DNA of 35,973 bases from a virus. The notes beneath the pieces are model-generated. The model was given only the letters and a program-made list of their open reading frames with translations, was not told the DNA's origin and made no database searches. The translations under genes and the position numbers were made by a program. The stretch is from the IMG/VR virus record IMGVR_UViG_3300033981_002317, positions 1-35,973 of that record. One strand, given 5' to 3'. Below, one piece after another: positions 6,567 to 13,150 of the stretch. The stretch's first letter is position 1. Each line of letters begins with the position of its first letter.

Positions 6567-6907
6567 CAGAAGGGGCTGATGGTGCCATTATTCATTGGTC
6601 CACCATCCGCCTTGTTATGGGCAAAGACAGAACAAACCGATTAATTGATTCCTTAATTGTTGAGTGCCTTTCTCTCAAGGGCCTCTCTTTTGACAATGTT
6701 TTTCTTTACGTTGGCCGCAGTTTTCCCATCAACACTCGACAGCCAGGAAAGGGGTCTGTGCCGCCCCGCTTCTATTTTCTTGTCAAGAATCGCATGAAAG
6801 CACTTAAGCGCAAGGGGCTGGTTTCTTATGATCGGAAGCTGTCCTGCTGGCGCTACAACGAAGAAGCCGCCAAGGGGATTAATGCAGAAACCGCTGTTCC
6901 GGCCTGA
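6563..6907 (+). CDS. Hypothetical protein with winged-helix-like C-terminus
   Basis: 114 residues from a TTG overlapping the upstream stop. The segment FYFLVKNRMKALKRKGLVSYDRKLSCWRY (about 72-100) has the shape of a recognition helix followed by a beta wing, seen in small phage DNA-binding proteins. The N-terminal part has no recognised domain. Overlap with both neighbours places it in the early operon. A DNA-binding role is only a guess from that segment. Confidence 0.5.
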   Translation: MTEGADGAIIHWSTIRLVMGKDRTNRLIDSLIVECLSLKGLSFDNVFLYVGRSFPINTRQPGKGSVPPRFYFLVKNRMKALKRKGLVSYDRKLSCWRYNEEAAKGINAETAVPA

Positions 6908-7097
6908 CAGTGCCGCTTTCGTTACGACTGACGACGGTGAAGAGGAGATCGCCTCTGTCAAGTCCAGGCTTGGCAATTACGTGATTCTCGACAACGGTGT
7001 CAGGTTTCATGTTCTTGACGATCGCAAGAAAAATACCATGATTTGGAGGCTGCCAGATCATGGCATTACCATCAAGCCAATCCTTGGAAAAGAATGA
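6882..7097 (+). CDS. Hypothetical small acidic protein
   Basis: About 71 residues from ATG 6882, preceded by AAGGGG as ribosome binding site; it overlaps the previous gene by 26 nt and the next by 4 (ATGA). The sequence alternates beta-prone segments (GNYVILDNGVRFHVLDD and MIWRLPDHGITIKP), suggesting a small beta-barrel fold. No family recognised. Confidence 0.5.
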   Translation: MQKPLFRPDSAAFVTTDDGEEEIASVKSRLGNYVILDNGVRFHVLDDRKKNTMIWRLPDHGITIKPILGKE

Positions 7098-7267
7098 AAA
7101 TTGAAGAGGTGCCATTGCACCAGCAAAGCTGCCTCAACTGTTACTACAAGCGCGAGCATCCAACCAGCCTGATTCGACTTTGCTGCCTTGACAATCAGCC
7201 GCTTCCGTTGCCAGCAACTAACTGGTGTGGGCAATGGGCAAAGCATCCCGACTTTTCTTGCAACTAA
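7094..7267 (+). CDS. Small cysteine-rich, zinc-ribbon-like protein
   Basis: 57 residues from ATG 7094, overlapping the upstream stop by ATGA. Cysteines at 13, 16, 30, 31, 45 and 56 (CLNCYYK, LCCLDN, NWCGQW) could bind zinc or iron in a treble-clef or ribbon manner. Similar short Cys-rich proteins are common in phage early regions. No specific family is recognised. Confidence 0.55.
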   Translation: MKIEEVPLHQQSCLNCYYKREHPTSLIRLCCLDNQPLPLPATNWCGQWAKHPDFSCN

Positions 7268-7275
7268 TCAGTAAA

Positions 7276-7518
7276 ATGACCCCCATTTCTTCCATCACTG
7301 AAGTCCAAGGCGCTCTCTCCCTTTCTCCCGAGTCTCAACAGCTTCTTAATGAAGCTCTTGCTGAGTTTGAGTCTGCTGAGCGCAACAAGGCAAAGTCGAT
7401 TATTCAAGAACGGCTTCGTGAGATTCGCCGCCTTGAGATTCTCCTGGAAAAAGCCAAAGCAGATCTCGCCTCTCTTGTTCAAAAAGGTGAACAGGAAATC
7501 TTGATGCTGAATTACTAA
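7276..7518 (+). CDS. Hypothetical coiled-coil protein
   Basis: 80 residues from ATG 7276. After a short N-terminus, residues ~25-75 are almost entirely charged helix (QERLREIRRLEILLEKAKADLASLVQKGEQ) consistent with a coiled coil. The stop shares bases with the next start (TAATG). No function recognised. Confidence 0.55.
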   Translation: MTPISSITEVQGALSLSPESQQLLNEALAEFESAERNKAKSIIQERLREIRRLEILLEKAKADLASLVQKGEQEILMLNY

Positions 7519-7871
7519 TGGCCGTGCTTTGTAGTTCCTCCAGTGGCAAAAGCCTGTTGCTTTCCGATGGCAGCAGGCTTGCCATTGAGTGGCCTAATTG
7601 GGATCGGTGTTTGCTTTTTGATGATTTTCATGTTACCGAGCTTCAGTGCGAAATGCACGAAAACACCGTTGACGTAATGGCCTATGGAGATAGCTACCCG
7701 CGTTCCATATCAATTGGCAGATCAATAACTCTTGATCTTCGCATTCGATGCGGGCAGATGGAGCAACTACCCCTGCAAGAGGCTCGCAAACTATTTAGAA
7801 CAGCGGAGTCAATGTCCGTGAACGATTTACTAGCTGTAGCTTTTCAAAAAATGAACGAGAGAGATCAATGA
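7518..7871 (+). CDS. Hypothetical protein
   Basis: 117 residues in the early operon, overlapping both neighbours by a few bases. The first 80 residues are beta-prone (GKSLLLSDGSRLAIEW, ENTVDVMAYGD, SITLDLRIRCG); the C-terminus is helical (SMSVNDLLAVAFQKM). No motif or family is recognised. Confidence 0.55.
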   Translation: MAVLCSSSSGKSLLLSDGSRLAIEWPNWDRCLLFDDFHVTELQCEMHENTVDVMAYGDSYPRSISIGRSITLDLRIRCGQMEQLPLQEARKLFRTAESMSVNDLLAVAFQKMNERDQ

Positions 7872-8086
7872 GTGTTTGGATTAACAGCAGGCTGCCGACT
7901 CTTGAAGACGCAGATCTTCACGGAATGGTGCGCTGGGGCAAGGATCAGCCTGGGATGCTCATGAATTGGAGAGGGGTGAGGGCCAACGAGTTCTGGTCGC
8001 ATAGCTCTGCATGGAAGCGACCTGTCGCCTGTTACACTGAAAGCGCAACTTGCGTTTCGCAAGATGAACAGCTATCTCAGCGATGA
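7868..8086 (+). CDS. Small phage protein, DUF551-like
   Basis: 72 residues, overlapping the upstream gene by ATGA. The layout W-I-x3-LPT...DADLHGMVRWG...W...WSHSSAWKRP resembles small phage proteins in which a short two-stranded segment is bracketed by tryptophans, the DUF551 type. The function of that family is unknown. The last ~18 residues overlap the next gene and look less constrained. Confidence 0.5.
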   Translation: MSVWINSRLPTLEDADLHGMVRWGKDQPGMLMNWRGVRANEFWSHSSAWKRPVACYTESATCVSQDEQLSQR

Positions 8087-8408
8087 CGATGAGTTCAAGG
8101 AGCAATTAGACGACCCAGAAATTTTTGAAGCAACTGCTTCACTGAGCTTGGTCGTAAGCATGATGGAGAACCTGGACCTCTCCTTTGCCGAAACGCTAAA
8201 GCTCGGTCAGGTTGCTCTTCTCCGATGCGAAAGGAGGCTCGCCAGGTTCCTGGATGATTTGGAAGGCAAGGAAGATGGGAACTTCATTGCGCAAAAAGAA
8301 GCAATGCGCTCCCTTTCTGCTTACTGGTCAACAATCTTTGATTCCATAGAATCCCTGGCAAGCATTAGCTCAATGGAAGCAGAGCACTACCTGGAAGATC
8401 CCCCCTGA
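8064..8408 (+). CDS. Hypothetical acidic helical protein
   Basis: 114 residues, highly acidic at the N-terminus (SDDDEFKEQLDDPEIFE) and helical throughout. It closes the run of small early genes and ends seven bases before the tRNA. No family recognised. It overlaps the previous gene by 23 nt. Confidence 0.55.
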   Translation: MNSYLSDDDEFKEQLDDPEIFEATASLSLVVSMMENLDLSFAETLKLGQVALLRCERRLARFLDDLEGKEDGNFIAQKEAMRSLSAYWSTIFDSIESLASISSMEAEHYLEDPP

Positions 8409-8415
8409 ACTCCTC

Positions 8416-8488
8416 GCGAGTCTACCTATCTGGTGAAAGGAGCCTGCTCATAACAGGAAATAGGCCAGTTCGATCCTGGCGACTCGCA
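8416..8488 (+). tRNA. tRNA with anticodon CAT (Met or Ile2)
   Basis: A full cloverleaf can be drawn by hand. The acceptor stem GCGAGTC (8416-8422) pairs with GACTCGC (8481-8487), with A as discriminator. The D arm is CCT/AGG with a GG in the loop. The anticodon stem CCTG/CAGG closes the seven-base loop CTCATAA, giving anticodon CAT, with one G-A mismatch at the top. The variable region has five bases. The T stem GCCAG/CTGGC carries loop TTCGATC. The 3' CCA is not encoded in full (ACC then T). G1-C72 argues against an initiator tRNA, so it is an elongator Met or a lysidine-modified Ile tRNA reading ATA. It ends one base before the stop of the convergent gene. Confidence 0.92.
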
Positions 8489-8489
8489 C

Positions 8490-8753
8490 CTACTTCTTTT
8501 TGGGTTTGCCCCCGCTTCCATTTCTCGCTCTATTGGTCCTGGGGTTCTCAAGCACCATGCGCCCATCTTTGGTATGGCTGAGATCCTTCCCACCCTTCCC
8601 GGCAATTCCTCGTTTTTTTCTTTCGCTCCATCTTTCTTCAGAGGCCTTCTTTACGGAAGGTTTTTTGTTGTATTTACGCTGATACGCATTCCTCTTGCGT
8701 CTAGCCTCTGGATTCTCAGAGTAGTAGCGAGATGTTCTGCTCTGACCGGCCAT
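8490..8753 (-). CDS. Conserved cyanophage small basic protein
   Basis: 87 residues, very basic. It opens MAGQSRTSRYYSENPEARRKR and ends with KDLSHTKDGRMVLENPRTNR followed by a Gly/Lys-rich tail. I recognise this arrangement (MAGQSRTSRYY... plus SHTKxGxxVxENxxTNRARN) from cyanophage and cyanobacterial hypothetical proteins, where the role is unknown. The charge suggests nucleic acid binding or packing into the virion. It heads in the opposite direction to the early operon and ends next to the tRNA. Confidence 0.75.
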   Translation of the reverse strand: MAGQSRTSRYYSENPEARRKRNAYQRKYNKKPSVKKASEERWSERKKRGIAGKGGKDLSHTKDGRMVLENPRTNRARNGSGGKPKKK

Positions 8754-8758
8754 AGCGA

Positions 8759-9037
8759 CTACATTTGCGCAGCCCAGAGCTGCCTGATGTGGACTTCCGC
8801 CTCAATCAAGGAAGGAGCGATCAAGGGAAGAATTTGGGGCGACTCAACAAGAGCAACTCGCCTGATCTCGGCAAGATCCCTGAAAAGTTCTTTGATGGTT
8901 GGGGGGATTGTATTGCTTGCCTTCTTTTCCTTCTCTTCGCTCTGGTCGTTGTAGCTTTCAAGAGCGAGGGCTGGTGCCATGACTGGGCTAGCGGGTCGGC
9001 ATTCCTCACCATAGCCGGGGGCGTGGCTCAGAGCCAA
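8759..9037 (-). CDS. Hypothetical protein, leftward pocket
   Basis: 92 residues if TTG 9037 is used, 73 from ATG 8980. The TTG overlaps the upstream stop by 10 nt, typical of coupled phage genes, but the ATG form removes a compositionally odd N-terminus (HAPGYGEECRPASP). The conserved-looking part is helical: TIKELFRDLAEIRRVALVE and LIEAEVHIRQLW. No family recognised. Confidence 0.5.
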   Translation of the reverse strand: MALSHAPGYGEECRPASPVMAPALALESYNDQSEEKEKKASNTIPPTIKELFRDLAEIRRVALVESPQILPLIAPSLIEAEVHIRQLWAAQM

Positions 9038-9315
9038 TCGACGTGAGACTGTGTTCGCTCCTCAAGGGCCTCCACCGTGATGTCGTCCCAGTTGATGGGC
9101 GGCATGGGGAGTCGATACTTATTTTTGCTCCTATTCACGTCGTTTGGCAGTCCGTTATGCGAGCAGTAGGCCTCATACCACTTCTGCAGCATCGATCTGT
9201 CAACAAAGCCCTGCATTAATCCATGCACCTCGCCCACGTCCTGCCCCTTCTCGTAAAGCAGATGGGCGGTGACACGAAGGATTCGATTCAGGTTGGTGCT
9301 TCCTCTTGTGTGCAT
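9028..9315 (-). CDS. Hypothetical protein, first gene of leftward pocket
   Basis: 95 residues beginning MHTRGSTNLNRILRVTAHLLYEK. The N-terminal half is helical and the C-terminal part contains YRLPMPPINWDDITVEALEER. It may be transcribed with the two genes to its left from a promoter in the 94-bp gap shared with the erf gene. No domain recognised. Confidence 0.55.
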   Translation of the reverse strand: MHTRGSTNLNRILRVTAHLLYEKGQDVGEVHGLMQGFVDRSMLQKWYEAYCSHNGLPNDVNRSKNKYRLPMPPINWDDITVEALEERTQSHVDWL

Positions 9316-9326
9316 ATCTCTCGCTC

Positions 9327-9355
9327 TTGACAGATGGGGCTAATGGTCCTAACTT
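9327..9355 (+). promoter_or_regulatory. Possible rightward sigma-70 promoter ahead of erf
   Basis: A perfect TTGACA (9327-9332) is followed after 17 bases by TAACTT (9350-9355), a weak -10. It sits in the gap between the leftward pocket and the erf gene. The -35 match and spacing are good, the -10 poor; TATAGT at 9382 is a better -10 but has no -35 at proper distance. Confidence 0.3.
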
Positions 9356-9409
9356 GTGGATCAGGAGGGGGCAGCATCATCCTATAGTCCCTCGGTCACT
9401 CAGAAACCT

Positions 9410-10186
9410 ATGGCCAACGTCTACTCGAAACTCAACCAGGCCCGCACCGAGCTTCAGCGGCGTGAGCTGAAAAAGACCGGGCATAACAAATTTGCAGGCT
9501 ACAAATACTTTGAACTTGGCGACTTCTTGCCAACAGTACAAGAAATCTTCGCCCAGACTGGTTTGTGTGGAATTGTGAGCTACGGGGCAGAGGCTGCAAC
9601 TCTCACGATTATTGACGTAGAGGCCCCTGATGACGCAAATCTTGTAATCAGCAGCCCCATGAGTTCTGCCGCTCTCAAGGGCGCTCATGACATTCAGAAC
9701 CTGGGCGCAGTGCAGACGTACCTGCGTCGCTACCTCTGGGTGACGGCTATGGAGATCGTCGAACACGACGAACTGGACGCCACGCTTGGAGCACCCAAGG
9801 AGGATTCTGCCGCCCCCGAGAAGGCCGCACCCGCCCCGAAGAGGCAGCGCACTCACTCCCCTGGGGATTCGGTCGCCCCGGCCCGCCAGGCGCCCATTCA
9901 GCAGGACCTGGAAATGAAGATGAAGGAGCTAGGTCTTACGGCTTTTGGCGAGAAAACATTCCTGCAGCTCTGCAAGGCTGAATCTTTTAGCGCCATCGCT
10001 GATTCAAAAGCCGCCCAGGCGTACAAGATTGCAAGCGAAGAACTTGTTGCCAAGCTCAATGCTGGCAAGAACAGCAAAAACGAGCAAATTTTGCAACCTC
10101 CCACTGTTACCAAGCCCAACAAGGACAGCATTGAAGACCTGGTGCGCGCAGCCTCCGCCTTATTTAAGGGCGATGAGGAAAAGTGA
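9410..10186 (+). CDS. erf: Erf-family single-strand annealing protein
   Basis: 258 residues from ATG 9410 (MANVYSKLNQARTELQ), which gives the normal N-terminus; an upstream in-frame start at 9356 adds an unlikely Ser-rich leader. The ERF domain occupies ~1-125, with HNKFAGYKYFELGDFLPT and the conserved-type segment ISSPMSSAALKGAHDIQNLGAVQTYLRRY. A Pro/Ala linker (~125-165) leads to a C-terminal helical tail. Erf proteins anneal complementary single strands and drive circularisation and recombination in phages such as P22. The PD-(D/E)XK nuclease, SSB and RusA nearby complete a recombination set. Confidence 0.88.
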   Translation: MANVYSKLNQARTELQRRELKKTGHNKFAGYKYFELGDFLPTVQEIFAQTGLCGIVSYGAEAATLTIIDVEAPDDANLVISSPMSSAALKGAHDIQNLGAVQTYLRRYLWVTAMEIVEHDELDATLGAPKEDSAAPEKAAPAPKRQRTHSPGDSVAPARQAPIQQDLEMKMKELGLTAFGEKTFLQLCKAESFSAIADSKAAQAYKIASEELVAKLNAGKNSKNEQILQPPTVTKPNKDSIEDLVRAASALFKGDEEK

Positions 10187-10497
10187 TGGTTGATAGTTTT
10201 CAGTATGCGATTTACTGCCTAGCTCTTACTCTTCCGGCGCTTATTGCAATCCAGTTTGTCTACGCCCCCAAGAGCTACAAGCCTCGCCCCGAGAGCACCT
10301 TTGTCACGGCGCATGGCGACTTTGCGGAGGGTCTGGTCAAGGCCCTTGGGCTTGGCGGGGGCGTGACAAGCGTTTGCATCATGGTTGATGCTGGCGAGGT
10401 CGTAAAGGTGCGAGTAGAGCGGTGTCTCAACGAAGAGCAGGCAACGAAAATCCTTGGCCTTGTCGAAAAACACAAAGCCGTGGAGATGGAGTCATGA
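10186..10497 (+). CDS. Hypothetical membrane-anchored protein
   Basis: 103 residues from ATG 10186; a GTG at 10183 is also in frame. One N-terminal membrane helix (YAIYCLALTLPALIAIQFVY, residues ~6-25) precedes a cytoplasmic-looking alpha/beta domain with GLGGGVTSVCIMVDAGEVVKVRV. The start overlaps the erf stop (GTGATG), so it is coupled to erf. No family recognised. Confidence 0.55.
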   Translation: MVDSFQYAIYCLALTLPALIAIQFVYAPKSYKPRPESTFVTAHGDFAEGLVKALGLGGGVTSVCIMVDAGEVVKVRVERCLNEEQATKILGLVEKHKAVEMES

Positions 10498-10748
10498 CAT
10501 CTGTTAGGTATGTCTTGCACCCAGGTTACATACTCAGTAAGAACGATGGCGACGAGCACTTTATTGGCGGTCCTCGACTAGCTCGTCTCTATGGCGTAAG
10601 TCTTCGAGACTGCGTTTATGGAGACGTTCGCACTTACACGCCCAGGGAGGGCGACATTCACCTTTGCCCGCGCTTTGACGGCAACTATCAATTGCCGGGG
10701 GCTTCTCCGCCCCCGGCTTACATCAACTCCAACAACCCAAAACCTTAG
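10494..10748 (+). CDS. Small phage protein of HPGYxxSxxDGDxHxI type
   Basis: 84 residues, overlapping the upstream gene by ATGA. It contains RYVLHPGYILSKNDGDEHF, then LARLYGVSLRDCV and a Pro-rich end. I recognise this as a small conserved phage protein family of unknown function, often in early regions. Its 3' end carries a perfect GC-rich hairpin (see the separate entry). Confidence 0.6.
   Translation: MTSVRYVLHPGYILSKNDGDEHFIGGPRLARLYGVSLRDCVYGDVRTYTPREGDIHLCPRFDGNYQLPGASPPPAYINSNNPKP
10694..10717 (+). other. Perfect 9-bp GC-rich hairpin inside a coding end
   Basis: GCCGGGGGC (10694-10702), a six-base loop TTCTCC, and GCCCCCGGC (10709-10717) form an uninterrupted 9-bp stem. It lies near the 3' end of the small phage gene and 34 bases before the prohibitin-like start. 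No T-run follows, so it is not a standard terminator; it could slow ribosomes, protect mRNA ends, or simply reflect GGGGCG words facing each other. Confidence 0.7.
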
Positions 10749-10751
10749 GCA

Positions 10752-11150
10752 ATGAATCGAACTACTGTTATTTTGTCCAGTGCTGGCATTGCAGCTGCAT
10801 TGGCTTTTGTTCTGTGGGGGCTTCCCCAGCTCGGCGTCTACAACCGCACCCTCTCCGGTCGTGCCGCCCTGATGGAAGCCGAGAGCACTCGCCAGGTTCG
10901 CGTGCTCGAAGCAAAGGCCAAGCAGGAGTCCGCCACCCTCGAAGCTCAGGCCGAAGTCACGAAAGCCGAAGGCAGTGCTAAGGCTATCGCCGCCCTCAAG
11001 GCTGAATTAGGCAGCAGTGATGCCTATCTTCGCTGGCTCTACATCCAGGGCCTGCAAGAGCAGAACGGCCAAGGCGAGAAAACCGTGGTTTACATTCCCA
11101 CGGATGGACTGGTTCCGCTGCCTATATCAGAGGCCGGCAGAGTGAAATGA
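10752..11150 (+). CDS. Prohibitin/SPFH-like membrane protein fragment
   Basis: 132 residues. An N-terminal membrane helix (TVILSSAGIAAALAFVLWGL, ~5-24) is followed by a long Ala/Glu coiled coil (RVLEAKAKQESATLEAQAEVTKAEGSAKAI, ~50-80) and a C-terminal part with YLRWLYIQGLQEQ and KTVVYIPTDGLVPLP. This pattern matches the C-terminal half of SPFH/Band-7 proteins, in which the coiled coil drives oligomerisation. The SPFH beta-domain itself is missing. Such short prohibitin-like proteins occur in cyanophages; their role is unsettled. It is convergent with the HNH gene, with no gap. Confidence 0.6.
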   Translation: MNRTTVILSSAGIAAALAFVLWGLPQLGVYNRTLSGRAALMEAESTRQVRVLEAKAKQESATLEAQAEVTKAEGSAKAIAALKAELGSSDAYLRWLYIQGLQEQNGQGEKTVVYIPTDGLVPLPISEAGRVK

Positions 11151-11456
11151 TCAATTTCTGCCAGTAAGCCAATCAATCAACTTGGCCTGCCCAATCTCAG
11201 ACCAATAGGGCTGTTCTCGCCACCAACTAAACACCTCTCGATGCCCTTTCTTTCTGTTACAGGAAAGGCAGGCGGGTGCTAAGTTTTTGGCAACGGTCAG
11301 CCCTCCTTTCATTTTCGGCTGAACATGATCAAGGCTTTCCGCAGGCTCACCACAGTAAGCGCATCTGTGATTCCATTCTTGAAAAATGCTTTGTCTGAAT
11401 CGAGAGCGAAGGGTGCGAGAGTGGACAAGAACCGTTTCCTCGATCGTGGACTGCAT
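11151..11456 (-). CDS. HNH endonuclease
   Basis: 101 residues, leftward against the surrounding operon. Zinc-binding pairs C32-x2-C35 and C63-x2-C66 frame the core: D43-H44 (SLDHVQPKMKGG), N58 (KNLAPAC) and N67, the classic HNH arrangement. Free-standing HNH genes in phages are often homing elements or serve in packaging; here orientation and isolation favour a mobile intruder between the prohibitin-like gene and the nuclease gene. No intron boundary is apparent. Confidence 0.85.
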   Translation of the reverse strand: MQSTIEETVLVHSRTLRSRFRQSIFQEWNHRCAYCGEPAESLDHVQPKMKGGLTVAKNLAPACLSCNRKKGHREVFSWWREQPYWSEIGQAKLIDWLTGRN

Positions 11457-11498
11457 TTGAATCAGTCATTTGCTTAAACCCTAGCCGATTTCTCAGAG

Positions 11499-12272
11499 AT
11501 GGTTCACCCCGCTTCAGGTTTTTACGTCAAGGACAATCAAGAGTATGCCTCCGTCAGTCTTGTATTGGGGGCGACAAGTCAAATGTTTGACCCGTCCAAA
11601 GAGAAGGGGCTTCAATTCTGGCGCAGAAATGAACCGGACTGGGAGGAGATAGTTATCAGGGCTCAGAGGAGGGGCAAGATTATTCATGCCGAGATAGAGG
11701 CAACCCTTCTTGGCGTTTCAACGGCAGGCCACGAAGACGAAGGGGCCTACGAAGAAATAGTAAAATACAACATCAACGAATACTTGATGTATTTAGGGCC
11801 CCTGCTGGAAGAGATAAAAGTTGAAAACGAAGGCAGAAAAGACGTGCACCTTGAACAAGTTGTTTTTTGCCCACATGGATACGCGGGGACAAAAGATGCA
11901 AATTTTATGTTCAGAAAAAAATATTCTATGTGGGACTGGAAGTCGGTCAGATCTTACAAAGAGTACGAGAGCGAAGAAAAGGGCAAGAAAACCAAGCCAA
12001 AGTCCAAATACAAAGATGCCTTCCTTCAGATCGGGGCCTACGCTCTGGCTCACAACATTGGGGTCAGGAATGGCGAACTTGACACTTTGGTTGAACGTGG
12101 TGTAATCTGTGTCTGTTACGACTGGAGAGAACCTCAGCTCCATGTCCTGGAGGGGGACGGCCTGAAAAACGCAGCGCTTGGATTTGTTGAGCGATTCGCC
12201 GCTTACTGCGAACTCATTGGCTGCAGTCTTCCTCGTCCAGTACAAGAAGAAGCTGAAGAGCTGTCTATCTAA
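11499..12272 (+). CDS. PD-(D/E)XK exonuclease, RecB/Cas4-like
   Basis: 257 residues. The nuclease core shows an upstream Glu (VHLEQVV, ~118), D133 in GTKDANFMF, D146-W-K148 in MWDWKSVRS, and a downstream Q-x3-Y (FLQIGAYALAHN, ~175-185). This order is that of PD-(D/E)XK phage exonucleases. The insert KGKKTKPKSKYK is a basic loop before the last helix. With Erf and SSB on either side it most likely resects DNA ends to give single strands for annealing. Start ATG 11499 gives MVHPASGFYVKDN; there is no strong ribosome binding site. Confidence 0.8.
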   Translation: MVHPASGFYVKDNQEYASVSLVLGATSQMFDPSKEKGLQFWRRNEPDWEEIVIRAQRRGKIIHAEIEATLLGVSTAGHEDEGAYEEIVKYNINEYLMYLGPLLEEIKVENEGRKDVHLEQVVFCPHGYAGTKDANFMFRKKYSMWDWKSVRSYKEYESEEKGKKTKPKSKYKDAFLQIGAYALAHNIGVRNGELDTLVERGVICVCYDWREPQLHVLEGDGLKNAALGFVERFAAYCELIGCSLPRPVQEEAEELSI

Positions 12273-12291
12273 CATTCTCGCAAAACACACG

Positions 12292-12669
12292 ATGCTTTCT
12301 CTAACTGCTACCGGCTATGTTTCTGGCAAGCCCCAAGTTGAAAACAGTGACTACGGAGACTCCATCTCCATAGGCATTCGCTGTAAGGGCGAAGGCGGCA
12401 AGAACGTTTTTTACGTTAATGCCAAGTTCTACGGCAAGAAGATGGGAGTCATTGAAAAGTACATCAATGACGGTGATCAGGTGACGGTTGCTGGCATGGT
12501 CTCAATGGCAACCGAAAAAACCAAGCGGGACGGCACCAAGTACGCCCAGGTTTACATGACGGGATCGAGCTTTTCCATTCCGCCCAACCCCGCCCTGAAG
12601 GATGCCGCAGCCCCTCTGCGCCCTCTGCCACCCTCTGACGAGGAAGACGACGAAGACGCGCCCTTCTGA
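12292..12669 (+). CDS. ssb: Single-stranded DNA-binding protein
   Basis: 125 residues from ATG 12292 (MLSLTATGYVSGKPQ). The first ~100 residues are an OB-fold typical of SSB: SISIGIRCKGEGGKNVFYVNA, KYINDGDQVTVAGMVS, and TKYAQVYMTGSSF. A Pro-rich linker leads to a strongly acidic tail, DEEDDEDAPF, close to the DDDIPF tip by which SSB recruits partners. It follows the nuclease by 19 bases and ends upstream of a strong terminator, so it closes the erf-nuclease-ssb unit. Confidence 0.88.
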   Translation: MLSLTATGYVSGKPQVENSDYGDSISIGIRCKGEGGKNVFYVNAKFYGKKMGVIEKYINDGDQVTVAGMVSMATEKTKRDGTKYAQVYMTGSSFSIPPNPALKDAAAPLRPLPPSDEEDDEDAPF

Positions 12670-12688
12670 CCCCCTTGGCATAGCGAAC

Positions 12689-12720
12689 GCCCCTGGAGGT
12701 CTCCAACGAGGGGGCTTTTT
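12689..12720 (+). terminator. Intrinsic terminator after ssb
   Basis: GCCCCT (12689-12694) pairs with AGGGGGC (12709-12715, one extra G), with an inner GGAG/CTCC stem, followed by TTTTT (12716-12720). It is 19 bases past the ssb stop. Confidence 0.8.
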
Positions 12721-12915
12721 CTCCGCGCACCAACACCTCTGCTGCTCGGGCTAAGCGGTAGATCAAAAGGTCAAAGTGCAAGCCAGCGGTCTTTTTCAAG
12801 AGTGTCGCAGTTCCAGGCCCGGTCGGGTCCTTTTGGGCGACATGAAGAAAATAAGCTTGTAAGTCCAGGAAAGGCCCTCTGTAACAGGAGGGCTTTCAAA
12901 TACTATTTTGTTTTC
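12721..12915 (+). other. Non-coding stretch with two further hairpins
   Basis: No convincing gene is seen between the ssb terminator and ATG 12916. Two more terminator-like hairpins occur: GGCCC/GGGTC (12816-12829, one G-T pair) followed by CTTTT, and GCCCTC/GAGGGC (12874-12893) followed by TTT and an A/T-rich stretch. Repeated hairpins could process or end a short RNA. I could not fold a tRNA here. Confidence 0.5.
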
Positions 12916-13146
12916 ATGGAAGATTTTAATGCAATGAAGCTCGCTTGCGAGGAAATCAAGTGGGCGATTGATCTCGGTCTTGAACCAAAGTCGTGGATTT
13001 TCGGCCTGGAGGCTTATCTTTGGCTTTTGCGAGACAATTCCGTGCTTTGCGATTCACCCAAGATGGAATTCAGGTTTTTAGGTCGTCCGGGAATCGTTGA
13101 TCACAACGTAAATCCCTGGACGGTTAAACTTATCACAGAGGAGTAA
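12916..13146 (+). CDS. Hypothetical protein
   Basis: 76 residues from ATG 12916, just after a terminator-like hairpin. It is aromatic-rich: EEIKWAIDLGLEPKSWIF, EAYLWLLRDNSV. It is followed five bases later by the dNMP kinase gene, whose ribosome binding site lies in its 3' end. No family recognised. Confidence 0.6.
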   Translation: MEDFNAMKLACEEIKWAIDLGLEPKSWIFGLEAYLWLLRDNSVLCDSPKMEFRFLGRPGIVDHNVNPWTVKLITEE

Positions 13147-13150
13147 TCTC

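Noticed and set aside
8500-9046. Plus-strand frames over the leftward pocket
   Set aside because: They mirror the three minus-strand genes, one of which is a recognised cyanophage family.
12464-12799. Minus-strand frame over ssb (starting MKKTAGLHFDLL)
   Set aside because: Mostly the antisense of ssb and its terminator, Arg-rich and low in coding character.
12721-12873. A second tRNA
   Set aside because: GGTAGA and TTCCA fragments are suggestive, but no acceptor stem or T arm can be paired.
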